DNA of 64,000 nt from Panax quinquefolius (Eukaryota > Streptophyta > Magnoliopsida > Apiales > Araliaceae), in the NCBI GenBank assembly GCA_020205615.1, contig CM035163.1:49074920-49138919 (forward strand), in the 5' to 3' direction. The translations under genes and the position numbers were made by a program. Positions 11,730 to 21,879 of the stretch are shown here, in pieces. Positions within the stretch are counted from its first letter, which is position 1; each line of letters begins with the position of its first letter. Below the pieces are notes generated by a model. The model was given only the letters and a program-made list of their open reading frames with translations. It was not told the DNA's origin and did no database searches.

Positions 11730-12037
11730 AGAAAAGAAAATAAAAGCCATGGACCGAAGTCCGGGCATACACACGCAACATGACTCTCAATGTGAAGAAC
11801 AGTGTGTGCAAAGAAGAAGAGAAAGGCTTTAAAGTGTGTAAGAAGGCTTACAGTGGACTGTCAAAGAAGACTTCTATAGCTTTAAACGGATGAACACTCA
11901 GCTCCCGCGGGTAAAAATATGACTGGATATAAGCTCACAAGTGTTTAAAATGAGAAAGCACTCAATTTAGGGTGTGTAAAAAGCATATTGGACAGGTCTT
12001 CCTCGCTATTTTTTCTTGAAATATGGCCACCCCAAGC

Positions 12038-12096
12038 CCTCTATTTATAGAGGGAGAGCCATGAGTACATCTGCATTTGCCATTATTTATAGAGGG
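12038..12096 (-). promoter_or_regulatory. Duplicated TATA box of the Tat-type LTR
   Basis: On the minus strand CCCTCTATAAATAGAGGG (12038-12055) is a TATA box inside a perfect-arm palindrome. A second TATAAAT copy lies at about 12084-12096 within a local duplication. This is the likely core promoter of the element. Confidence 0.65.
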
Positions 12097-12559
12097 AAGA
12101 GCCAGCAGTACATCTGCATGGCCAGAGCATCTACACTACTGGCATTATGCAGATGTACTACTATTTACCGCCGCGCCCCAAGAAATGTGGGTCCCATCGT
12201 CCCAAAGTACGTGCACTCGGACAACGTGTTGTTCGCTCGAACCTTCATAACTTTCAATCCGGGAGTCCGATGCAAGCGTGCCATAACATTCCGGAAAGAT
12301 CTTTTCGAGAGCTATGCAATGTCACAGGATTTGCCCTTTTTTGATTCTAGGAAGATGGGTCCATGATCGAAATGGCATTTTTGGGTTTTCGTCAAGCAGT
12401 ACGTTGAGCCGTTTTGCGTAGTTTGCGCTTAAAAGTTAAGATATGGTTCTTGTAGGACTTCTTTTGAAGAAGTTTGAGTTGAAATGAGATGATTTGAGTT
12501 GAGTTGAGATTGAGGTGGCAAAATAACCATTTTGCCCCTTCCGGGGTTGTTTCTGACTT

Positions 12560-12830
12560 TGGCTCAGTTGTAGCGGTCTTTTCTTAGGGTTATCTTTGAG
12601 ATTGTCATGATGTTGACTCTGAATGTCCTTAGGGTTATCTCTGAGGTTGGCTTGACCTCCTGGGGTTATCTCCAGGCTTTGAACTTGATCCCCCGAGGTT
12701 ATCTCCGGGGTTGGAAACTGATTTCCCGGGGTTATCTCCGGGGTTGGAAACTGGATCTCCCGGGGATATCTCCAGGGTTAGAATTCATGTTGTGGTCCTC
12801 CAGGGTTATCTCTGGAGAGTAAAAAAGACA
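12560..12830 (-). repeat. GATC/CCCGGGG tandem array of the Tat LTR, short version
   Basis: About seven units of the type GGGGTTATCTCCGGGG at roughly 30-bp spacing. This is the reverse complement of the array at 47657-48200. Confidence 0.85.
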
Positions 12831-12884
12831 CTTTTGTCCTCCTGCATAGTTAGTAACAGGAAAACGAAATTTCGAGTGTCTACA

Positions 12885-12987
12885 CATGGTTTTATTTTAT
12901 TTTTTCTAAAACCTATTTTCGGAGAATTTTTCCCACAAAATCAACTCGGATCTCACATTAGCAAGAACTTTTTTACACTTCCAAAAT
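12885..12987 (-). pseudogene. Distal fragment of a coiled-coil host gene, cut off by the MULE and the Tat LTR
   Basis: On the minus strand this reads FGSVKKVLANVRSEL and then about ten residues to a TAG. It continues the frame that stops at the other side of the MULE-like element (LDDFG at about 15450). The ten bases adjoining the element on each side are near-identical target duplications, so the two gene pieces were once contiguous. The Tat-type LTR begins right after it at 12884. The wording RKLLVDVRSEL is characteristic, as I recall it, of a plant plastid myosin-like coiled-coil family. Confidence 0.6.
12978..12987. repeat. Left target site duplication of the MULE-like element
   Basis: CTTCCAAAAT here matches CATCCAAAAT at 15448-15457 in 9 of 10 positions. 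Both copies abut the element ends exactly, and the length is typical of Mutator-like insertions. Confidence 0.8.
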
Positions 12988-13290
12988 GGCAAAACTAATG
13001 AAATACCCACTATAGTTGGCACGTTTTATTGATTACACCATTGAACTTTTAATTTTTCAAATTAACCCACTAAACTAATTATTATTTTGAAATTGGGTCA
13101 TTCCATTAAAAAAAATAAACGGACATTAATTTTTTATCGACAAAACTAATGAATTACCTACTATAGTTGACACATTTTACTGATTACACCATTGAACTTT
13201 TAATTTTTAAATTACCTCATTAAACTAATTAATATTTTGAAATTGGGTAATTATGTTAAAAAAAATTAACAGACATTAATTTTTTATCTA
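12988..13290. repeat. Left terminal repeat of the MULE-like element, tandemly duplicated
   Basis: Unit one starts at 12988 and unit two at about 13139. Both contain the block from AAAACTAATGAA through TTGAAATTGGGT and a following TTAATTTTTTATC. The right end has one copy only. Confidence 0.85.
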
Positions 13291-13569
13291 TGCGCGACTA
13301 TGAAAAAGAAATTCAAAAATAAAAATATTACTTATGTGGCAAAAATGATAAAAAATACTTGAAAGTAAAAGCAAAAAAATCAAAATATTTGGGATACTCT
13401 AATCTCAGATATTTATCAATAGAAAAACTTCGCAAGAAAAGCAATACATCAACAGTAAAAATGAAAACACGATAATTGACAACAACATTTTGCATCTGCC
13501 TCTAAATTATCTCCGCATTCATTCTTAAAAACTCGGCTCCTATCAAATCATAAATATAATATTCACTCT

Positions 13570-14302
13570 CCTCTTATATCAAGATCTAGGCTCGGCCATA
13601 ATACGAAAGTTAGTTCCATTATCCTTAACTCTGCTTGGAATCTGCCATCATCAAATCATCGTGTCATTCCTGATTTTCGGCCTTCTTTCGATTACTCCAC
13701 TCCTTGCAACCCTGCTTCGCTCGATTTGATTGTATGGGAAAGCACAAGCATAAGTAAGGTCAAAGTGGGCACGATCTGGAACTCAATTAGACAGCGGGGG
13801 CTAGCTACCGACTGGTACAAGATAGCTTGGCACAAATGCTTAACCCCCAGGTTTTCTTTCTTGCTTTGTATGTGTTTCCACAAAGGGCTTCGTACGAAGG
13901 ACAAACTCCTTAGCTATGGGATTACCTTGGATCCTACCTGCTCTCTTTGCAATGTTTTTATGGAAAACTTTGACCATTTGTTCTTCCACTGCCCATTCTC
14001 ATTCCAGGTTCTAATTTCTGTTTTTTGGTTCTGTGGTTGGAGAGGCTTCGGTAGAAGCTTGACTAATATCGCTAGTTTCCTTAACTCTTGCTCGCGTGGA
14101 AAGTTCCACCACCAGCTGCTTCACCTTGCCTTTGTTGTGGTTGTGTATAATCTATGGCAAGAGCGAAATGCTAGACTTCACGAAAATACCTCCCTTCCGG
14201 CCAGAACTATAATGCAAAATTCTCTGTATCAAATAAAGTGTAGGCTGCACTCTTATGTTAAATTTTACCTAGCTAAAGATTATTTTGTCCATCTTGCTTT
14301 AT
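13570..14302 (+). pseudogene. LINE ORF2 C-terminus with RT zinc-binding (zf-RVT) domain
   Basis: An open frame from about 13579 to the TAA after AKDYFVHLAL. It carries the zinc-binding region found downstream of the RT in plant L1-type retrotransposons and in gene fragments derived from them. Diagnostic motifs are the Trp-rich start (TIWNSIRQRGLATDWYKIAW), TKDKLLSYGI, and CSLCNVFMENFDHLFFHCPF, which is the CxxC..HxxxxC metal site. Only about 245 residues remain; the endonuclease and RT parts are absent, so it is a 5'-truncated copy, as is usual for LINEs. Downstream about 580 bp of 3' UTR-like sequence ends in an A-rich tail near 14875-14890. It lies wholly within the MULE-like element. Confidence 0.8.
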
Positions 14303-14890
14303 AATTGTTGTGCTTTTTTGTTGCTCTATTGCTGTTTGGTGTCAAGCCATTTTTGGTTGTTTTTATAAATGATTTTGCAGCTGGGTTTTTCGGATATTGT
14401 AGGGTGGCTGCTGATGAGTAACATTTATACTTAGATCATACTGCATCTTCTTGGTCTGTTGTGATTTGGGAGGTTGGGTTTGGTTGCTGCTGTTGTTGGT
14501 CTCCCTTGCTATTAGTCTGGCTAGGCATCACTTTCGGCTGGCAGTTGTATGTTGGGAATGTTTATGTGCTGCTGCCTGTTCAAACCTTCTGCAGTTTCTT
14601 GTCTGCAGTATGTTGTTGATGCTGCTGGTTGGTTAGCTAGTTGATTATGTTATTGTTCTTTTAGCCATTTTTTGGCTGCTTTGTTGGGTCTGTCGTGTCT
14701 CAATTGATAAGGACTATTTGCTTTAACATTCTGCAGCTCCTCTATGTAGCCATTAGTTTATATTTTTTGATTTGTTTACTGTTGTCACCATATGACTTGT
14801 CCTATGATGTCACTGTATGGGGATCTCCCCATTTTCTTTGTTTCTTTCCTTCCTTTAATACATTTTAATTTTAGCAAAAAAAATTATATA
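14303..14890 (+). other. LINE 3' UTR and A-rich tail
   Basis: T/G-rich noncoding sequence follows the ORF and ends in TTTTAGCAAAAAAAATTATA before a short TA tract, consistent with a LINE 3' end. No gene seen. Confidence 0.55.
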
Positions 14891-15037
14891 TATATATACA
14901 CATAGATATATATAGAGAGATTGGGGAATGTGTGGACTTTGTGGAGGCAATCAAATGAGAGGAGTTCGAAGACATAAGGCTACTGATAGTCGGAGGTGAG
15001 AGGGAGGAAACCTACCGCAACACCATTTACTTCATCT

Positions 15038-15046
15038 GTTGTTGTT

Positions 15047-15077
<31 letters not shown>
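15038..15077. repeat. (GTT)n microsatellite
   Basis: About twelve GTT units with one interruption, inside the MULE-like element. Confidence 0.9.
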
Positions 15078-15319
15078 ATTCAGACTTCATTGTTATATGT
15101 AATGTTGAACTTTGAAGCTCAATTTAATATTTTGGGTATTCGGATCTAGGAATTTTTATATATTTTAGAGAAAGAAAATACGCTCTATTTCATCTGGAAG
15201 AAGGGGAGAAGAGAGAAATGAGAGTAAGGACGAGAGAGAATAAATTAACTTTGTTTATTTTCTTTTTTCTTTTTCACGTCCACGTAAGATAAAAACTAAA
15301 ACGATTTAACACTCGTGAG

Positions 15320-15447
15320 ACGGCGATAACAGAATGACCCAATTTTAAAATATTAATTAGTGTAATTAGGTAATTTGAAAAATTAAAAATTCAATGATGT
15401 AATCAGTCAAACGTGCCAACAACAGTGGGTAATTCATTAGTTTTGCC
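15320..15447. repeat. Right terminal inverted repeat of the MULE-like element
   Basis: Reverse complement of the left end, ending GTTTTGCC at 15447 and followed directly by the target duplication CATCCAAAAT (15448-15457). Confidence 0.82.
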
Positions 15448-16130
15448 CATCCAAAATCATCCAGTTTCGTGTGTTAATATTCCGTTCTTAGATGCTTCCT
15501 CTGCCACCTTCTTTCGTTCTTCCTGCGCGAAAAGCCACCTCATCGTCTGCTTCTCCAAATTTATTCATAAACTTTTGGTTTCTCCTGTTTGATTTCTTGC
15601 AGTTTCATACTAACCCCTAATTCTTCCTCTTTCTCTCATACTCCTTTTCGGATTTCTTTAAACTCAAGTTCTTGTTTTTTCACTACTTCATTTGCTGCAT
15701 TCAGAAGCTTACCCGTGGACTTAGAGTTCAAATTCAGAATTTGCAGAATCCTTACGTTTTTTAAATAAATTCCTTCTTTTAGAGTTCATCGGTCTTGGAA
15801 GAATAAGTCGAAATAGTTTCCTCTAGCCTATCCAAGTCCTTCTCGATCGGTTTAATTCACTATATTCTAACATGACCTTCATTTCCACCTCTTGTAGATC
15901 TTCTTCCTTCTTCTTCAAGGCTGCGAGAGCTAGTTGAATATTATAATCCAGGTTTCTGAGATTAAATCCCAGCTCAACATCCTAAGGAAGACTAGAATCG
16001 CGGCCTATCTGTTCTTCCAGTTACAGATGCACCGTTGTTGAAATTATGCAAGACTGATTTGATTATCCACGCGCATGGCTCTTTCTTTTGTTATTTGTCA
16101 GAAGTGCTACTCTATTCTGGATCCTGTTGA
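15448..16130 (-). pseudogene. Coiled-coil host gene fragment (plastid myosin-like family suspected)
   Basis: On the minus strand a broken reading frame runs from about 16130 down to the MULE-like element. Readable blocks include ELGFNLRNLDYNIQLALAAL, KKKEEDLQEVEMKVMLEYSE, IEKDLDRLEETISTYSSK, NAANEVVKKQELEFKEIRK, EKEEELGVSMKLQEIKQEK and ETLDDFG (last residues at about 15450). The heptad-like, Glu/Lys/Leu-rich composition marks a coiled coil. From memory the blocks resemble the plant family that includes Arabidopsis At4g32190, a chloroplast coiled-coil protein; I am only moderately sure of that name. There are several frameshifts and stops, so it is a pseudogene. The frame continues at 12987 on the far side of the transposon. 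The upstream part beyond 16130 is not recognisable. Confidence 0.6.
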
Positions 16131-17734
16131 GGGCAACACAGAACTGAAGGAGAAAAAATGTAGTTGAAAAGAAAATCTTCTCTATTGAAACCAATCAAGG
16201 CAAATACAATATATCAAACCTTTTGTATTTTTCAATCCAAATGAGTCAAACTCGTCCAAAATTTATACTAAAAATGTATTGGTTTACTAGTCAAGGAGGA
16301 GACATGAACATGGCAAGCAGGAGGCAGTAAAAGAAAAGAGAAAAGATAACCATATGAAGGCAGACTAACAAGTATACCAGAACCATACTACTTTCATAGT
16401 TTTAGTTTAGTTTGTGCATCCATTCACAATTTTGAATAGGGGTGGCAATCCTGTCATGACAAATTTGTCTCGTGTCAGGTCATAGGTATTATACTAAATA
16501 GGTTAACACTAACCCGACCCATTTAATTAATCGTGTCAAGATCCTTAATACTAACACTAACCTGTTTATTAATCGTGTTAAACTTGTCGACCCGTTTAAC
16601 TTATTTAACACAAGACATGAGGAAGAAAGAATACCACATAACATATAGAAGGAAAAATTGTGATTAAAACTGTTAGAATTTAAGAACGAATAATAGCACA
16701 CTTACAAATAAATTATATGAAAAAGGGCATAATAAGAACACATGATATACCCGGTTCACCAATTTTGTTAGTCCTAATTGTCTGATGTGTTTATTAGATG
16801 TTTCATATGCTCTACAATGATTCACACACAAATTTTATTGTAACTAAAAAACCTTAACTGCTATAACATGAGTTAAAACCCATGAAGTTCAATACATTAG
16901 TAAAACTCAAGATCGGACTATTAATAAATATCCAAGCCCAATTGCATCTATTGTAATGAGCGAGACCCCGACTACTCTTGTTGTAGTGGCCATTAGTCGA
17001 ACCCGCAGAAGTATGAGTAAATCCCAACATTAACTTAACAAAAAATGCCTAATTGCCGGAATATATGACTTCCTCTTAGTATGATAAACAGTTTAACTCA
17101 TAAGATTTCTCCATCTGCCGTTATCATCATAATTATAACGAAAAATACATGGAAAGATTTATATAAATTTTATTACAATGTTACCACAAAACTAAAAACA
17201 GAAAGCAAGACTGAAAATTCACAAGAAATGACCTTCTAGCTTCCATCAAGCCTGAAAAAGTATACTAGCAAACAAAATTATATATTTCCCTTTAACCGTA
17301 TAAATTCATAGAAATTTTACATGATATTTATGTATTATTACTAATATACAAGTAACTTTAACATCTACTTTCAGAGTTTCTGAGTGGGAGGCGTTATTAA
17401 AAAGAGGTGTAACCTAATTGGTTGGCAACCCGCAACCCTTCGGATCATGTACATTGACTCGAGCCTCATTAGCTGCAAAATATCGTTATCCTTTACCCTT
17501 TCCTTCCTTATCAATTAGCGAAAAACACAAAGAAGATATTGGTAAAAACTAAAAAGTACCGATCATGGCTTTGACTAGTTAAGAATGGAAATTTATCAAT
17601 TAGATCCATAGAAGAAAACAACATCAAGGCATAGCATTCTATGGATTCTTCCACCACGTTCAGAAATGATATGCCAACACCTTTTCTCCTTAGCCAACTA
17701 AAGTCTTCGGATGGCAATAAGCACGTTTAAAATA
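16131..17734. other. Degraded intergenic sequence with short repeat relics
   Basis: No gene I can support. At about 16438-16616 a block starting GGGGTGGCAAT, with repeated CCGACCCATTTAA and CGTGTTAA motifs, resembles a common hAT-like miniature element relic. A 68-residue minus-strand frame at 17511-17717 begins MPSEDFSWLRRKGVGISF; it is not recognised and could be chance or an exon relic. Confidence 0.4.
16438..16616. repeat. hAT-like miniature element relic (tentative)
   Basis: Begins AGGGGTGGCAAT and contains alternating GTGTTAA / TTAACAC and CCGACCC motifs seen in many dispersed plant repeats. Ends and target duplication are not defined. Confidence 0.35.
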
Positions 17735-17905
17735 GGACCGTAAATAAACCGGGCTGCTGGCGAACCCTACATGGCTCAAACTCGACTTAAACTCGTTAAC
17801 GAGTTGAACTCAAATAGTATGGTGTTCGACTCGAGCCCGACTCATTTTGGATTGACTCAAGACCGGCTAGAGCTTGACTCGTTTAGCCTGACTCATTTTT
17901 GTAAT
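17735..17905. repeat. CTCGAGC/GACTCG-rich repeat relic
   Basis: Short inverted blocks such as AACTCGTTAACGAGTT and repeated GACTCG/CTCGAG motifs. A related block lies at about 21290-21450. Class uncertain. Confidence 0.35.
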
Positions 17906-17916
17906 TCTGTAATTAA

Positions 17917-18216
17917 GCACACCTAGAGGGGGGTGAATAAGTGTAAATACTCAGAAATGATCTACAGTAGCCAATTTTTAAAGTTTACTATAGCAAGCTA
18001 TAATCGGACGGTTGGTCCAACCCCCGTATTAGATAGTTATGTTCTAAAATTCATTATAAACTAGACTAATACTGTCCGTATTAGTATAAAATTTTTTCAA
18101 CTTAAACCAAAATCAGAATATTAAAGTTTAAAATGCGAAGCAAAAAGAACGATAGAATCACGCCAAGATTTTTACGTGGTTCAGCCTCTATCCTCTACTC
18201 TAGTGGCCTAATCCAC
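17917..18216 (+). repeat. Copia-like LTR relic (tentative)
   Basis: Starts ACCTAGAGGGGGGTGAATA and later has ACGTGGTTCAGCC and GTGGCCTAATCCAC, phrases I associate with LTRs of long plant copia elements. It ends where the inverted repeat at 18217 begins. Confidence 0.4.
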
Positions 18217-18266
18217 ATGGGTGATGTATACCTGTTGAGTCGCCAAAACAGGTATACATCACCCAT
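18217..18266. repeat. 20-bp perfect inverted repeat at an LTR end
   Basis: Arms 18217-18236 and 18247-18266 are exact reverse complements around a 10-base loop. The right arm is part of the conserved LTR tail (GGGTGATGTATACCT) also found near 33147 and 40473. The left arm lies mainly outside the LTR. Confidence 0.85.
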
Positions 18267-19399
18267 CTTGAGTCGCCAAATACATGGTACAAAATTCAAA
18301 TACAACTTAATTATACAACAAATAGTGTAAAATACGACAAAATATAATCTAAGAGTTTTAATAAGAATATTGTCATCTGTATAATATCCACACTCAATGT
18401 GAGTCCTCATTACATTTATTGTCACACTATTTAATGTAATAGTGAGAACTACTAATCTTATCATCCGGACCACACTCCGCTTCTCCGACTAGTCCCGCCA
18501 CGTTCTCATTTCACGAAGAGAGAACGATGAAAGAAAGGGTGAGCTCAACTAGCCCAAGAAGAAATATTATGACTAAGATAATGCGAATAAATTATCATTA
18601 GCCTTCAACAATGTTAAACCGATAGAATATAATAGACAACAAGTTTAATCATAATGAACAAGCGATCCATTAGAAGAGTCAAGTAGAGCATAAAATCTAC
18701 TATCTTCTATGATTTAAAAAGTTTTTCATCAAATTTATCGCTGAGACTCATCAAATTTATCCAATCATCCATGCATCACGGCCAAGGATATTCATGTAAT
18801 CATCAATGGTCACGACTATACCGAATAATTCCTGGTCATAATCACACCAACAACTGTCCATCAATGAACTACAGGTCAATGAGGACTTTTAACACATCAT
18901 TCGTCACATTACGGCCAAGTGATTATACCGAATAATCCTCAGTCATAATCATACCAAGTCCATCTATGCACGTAAGCCAAAGATGACTTTCATCACAATA
19001 TAAGCATGAGGATGATGACAATGACATAATAATTCAATAAAACAAGTTCAAGAATAAATTTTAAAGATTTATAATTTTAATTTATCCAGAAATCAATAAC
19101 GTCCAAATTGTCAACATGATACTTCTTTGTGGAGTAAAATTCGAGAATGCTCAGAAGAATATTTCCATGAAAAAATATTGGATGAAGTGCAAATATCAAG
19201 GATATTCCACTAATTTCATGGAGTATAGAAGCCAAAACTTTAACCAACTAAGTATAATAGAATATATGAAACCAAGAATGGATTTTTTCACCACCATGCG
19301 GTAATCCACGTAGATGAGATCATTTTCACAATTTAATAAGGAATGAATACGAAGGATCATTCACCATGCATCGCAGAATCCACATGTATGCAAAGTTAT

Positions 19400-19765
19400 T
19401 CCAACATAATAATAAAGAATAAAATAACGTAAGAATTCACTAGGCGTGATGCGATGAATCGCATGCATGTGTTATTCCCAATGAATAATAAAGAATGGAA
19501 CTAGGTCAATACGAATCCGCATGCATGGATATTATTCAATAGAATAATAAAGAATGGAACCAGTCATCATGTAATCCGCACAAACAGGATATTCTAACAA
19601 AATAATAAAGAATGGAATAACAACAGAAATTCACGAGCATGCGATGAGATCGCACAGACAAAGTTATTCCAATGAGAATAGTAAAGAATGGAATAATAGA
19701 AGAATTTCACCATGTATGCGGTATTTGGATGTACAAGTTATTCCAACATAATAATAAAGAATGGA
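19400..19765. repeat. Tandem array of 60-75 bp units in the minus-strand LTR
   Basis: Six units, each with TTATTCCAA..AATAATAAAGAATGGAATAA and most with a GCATGC-containing segment, with the AATAATAAAGAAT core at about 19408, 19484, 19543, 19601, 19676 and 19749. Confidence 0.8.
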
Positions 19766-19966
19766 ATAACAACCCTTATGAGTATTGAAAGAAAATAACT
19801 CTCTTCATGAATACGAAAGAATAATACCCCTTACCTTAGAAAAATCTGGATACTGGAATAGTGAGGTAGCAGACTTCTCTTCTTCTTTCTCTCTATAATT
19901 TCTCTCTATAATAATTGCTCTATAGCTTTTGTGAATTGGTGAGAAATGAAGGAAGAATGAGCTTTT

Positions 19967-19975
19967 ATTTATAGG
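19967..19975 (-). promoter_or_regulatory. TATA box of the minus-strand LTR
   Basis: CCTATAAAT on the minus strand, in the same context as the TATA boxes at 31927 and 39253. Confidence 0.55.
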
Positions 19976-21000
19976 AAAATATAGTTTCGATAATTGCACG
20001 TTTTGGGGCTCAAAATATTACAGTATAATACCTTCCTCTTTTTCTTCATTTTTAATTTAGTCCTGCAAGTATTATCAATCTTGCACAAACTCCCTTCATA
20101 GTACAAGAATGTGAATCAATAGTACACACATGTAAATAAATAGTTATAATCATGTGAATTAATAGCAATTAATTGCTCATTTATCCAATTAATTACATTT
20201 GATCGGGTCAAGATAACTTCCGACATCAATTAATATCGAAATAAATGTCAATTTCCACTAACACTAATAATTCCAACACAATGGAACTATCAATTTCATT
20301 TTTAATCAACACGAACTTATTCATCATTAATATTATAACTCACAATATTTAACAATCGTGTCGTTCCTGGAAAGGGGGGCTTTACGATAAGGATTTCTCC
20401 TTATTGGCCGCATTGATTAGATGACCAAACCTCTCCTTTTACAGAACTTCTGCAGACATTGTAAATATTGTAATTTAATAATATGAATAACTTTGTCGTC
20501 TCAATTATTGATTTAATAATATAACATATTATGCGGATGATCTTATGACAATAATTAAATCAATAATATGAGAGATATGATCGAATTCTTGTAGCAATAA
20601 TTGAGTATAACCGAGTAACTTCTCACGTAAGCATCAATAATCAATACCGCAGCTACAATGCACGCAACCACGCCATTCATCGTACTTTTTACTCTTGGAT
20701 AGTTCAACGGTTTTAACGGTAACACTTTCGCCGTTATTTTTATAAAATGATAATTATGTCGTTTTCTAATTACGACAATACTTCCGCCAGAGGTCCAAAG
20801 AATGATTGTGTGGCCGCATTTAATATTCCCTGTTAAACCGAATATTCCCCGACCAATCGAATATTATATAACCACTTGCTTACTTTGCAAAATTTATAAA
20901 TATTACCCACAACTATAACATTATATCAAATCCACACCATAATATTCAAAAATATATTTTGAAAAAATTATTCTTTATTCATAAAAGTTTGGGTCTTACA

Positions 21001-21243
21001 AATCATGTCAATTCTCTTTTAATTTGGAATGGAAGTAGTAAAAATTAATAATAGAAATTCACATTTTTTAGGTTTTTATAACAATTAATTCCTCCAGTAG
21101 GAGCTGAAACCATGAAACAATGAAAATTTCAAATTCTTTAATTACTCTATAATTTATCAAAAAATTTCAAAATTTGATTGTCAAATATTATAATTACTTA
21201 GGAAACGAAATGAAACACGTAATGACTGAATATTTATCTATCC

Positions 21244-21278
<35 letters not shown>

Positions 21279-21879
21279 CAGGTAGGGTTAAAAATATACT
21301 CGAGTGGTTCAAAATCTGATTTGGGATAGGCTCAAAAAATTCGAGCGAGACTTGAATTCGATACTTAAACAAGTCGAATTCGAATCTATTTTGATACTCG
21401 GACACTTATACGAGTCAAATATGAGCCACCCATTGTTGACTCATTTAGAGTATCAAAATTTTCTTACATCACCAATATAGACTTGTTAACGCCAAGATCT
21501 GTCTGCTCGCCCAATCACCAAACTGCGAGCCAAATCTTGCACAAAAAACGAAAGAAAACGCTGAGGAGCTTGAAGGTCGAGGCCGTCGGCGAATAGCTCC
21601 GGTGTGAGAATAAGTATAGGTTCGAGAAACTGTTAACAATGGGGGCTCATTATAGTTTTAGTGCTTTTGTGAGAAAAAGTGATATTACTTGTAAGTGGGG
21701 GTATAGCCGTGTATTTATAGTAGACTCACACCATCTCAATATGCCTTTCCCTGAGTAGGAATAGGACTCTTTATAACAGTAGTTACCATACCGAGATAGA
21801 AGTCGATCTCTTTAAGAATGGGAAGTCAAAATTAATCCTATCTATTTCTATTAGGAATGACTATGCTCTTCATATTTAA
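21001..21879. other. Unassigned sequence with a (TA)n tract
   Basis: No gene seen. A (TA)n tract lies at about 21247-21277, a CTCGAG-rich relic follows at 21290-21450, and a more GC-rich block at 21500-21640 is unassigned. Confidence 0.4.

Larger units (their letters stand above)
10611..12884 (-). mobile_element. Tat-type Ty3/gypsy LTR
   Basis: On the minus strand this LTR starts TGTAGACACTCGAAATTTCG at 12884. It then has the CCCCGGAGATAACCCCGGGAGATC repeat array, a TATA box, and ends near 10611. It is homologous in reverse to the LTR at 47657-50310: both hold the same GATC array, the same promoter-proximal block (around 12180-12360 and 48390-48560) and the same stretch beginning GGTGCCTAACACCTTCCC. 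A degenerate tRNA-Arg-type primer site follows at about 10590-10610. The element interior would lie left of the Athila copy, outside the window. Boundaries at the left end are uncertain by about 10 bp. Confidence 0.8.
12988..15447. mobile_element. MULE-like non-autonomous element (2460 bp) carrying a LINE fragment
   Basis: The ends are inverted repeats of about 125-130 bp starting GGCAAAACTAATGAA, roughly 84 percent alike by eye (12988 onward against 15447 backward). The left terminal repeat is present twice in tandem with a period near 151 bp (second copy from about 13139). The 10-bp flanking duplication and long terminal repeats fit Mutator-like elements. There is no transposase; the cargo is a LINE piece at about 13570-14890. 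It interrupts a coiled-coil gene fragment. Whether the LINE inserted later or was captured cannot be told from the sequence alone. Confidence 0.75.
18233..21000 (-). mobile_element. Chromovirus-type (Tekay-like) LTR, probably solo
   Basis: On the minus strand it starts TGTAAGACCCAAAC at 21000 and ends GACTCAACA at 18233. Blocks in order match the Tekay LTRs at 30583-33176 and 37922-40506: the GAATATTCCCCGAC block, the block around 20370-20450 that mirrors the AAGGAGAGGTTTGGTCATCTAA stretch, the TATA box and the GGGTGATGTATACC tail. No internal coding sequence adjoins either side. Flanks (ATACC and AATCA) do not match, so recombination or decay at one end is possible. Confidence 0.72.

Noticed and set aside
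11397..11811. Open frames of up to 125 residues rich in Tyr and Ile
   Set aside because: They are translations of TA and CA repeat tracts inside an LTR.
12016..12366. A 116-residue plus-strand open frame
   Set aside because: It lies antisense in the promoter and R region of the Tat-type LTR and has no recognisable content.
17511..17717. A 68-residue minus-strand open frame as a host gene
   Set aside because: No family recognised and no neighbouring exons; kept only as a remark in the intergenic entry.
18217..18266. Terminal inverted repeats of a small DNA transposon
   Set aside because: The arms are only ten bases apart, and the right arm is the known LTR tail.
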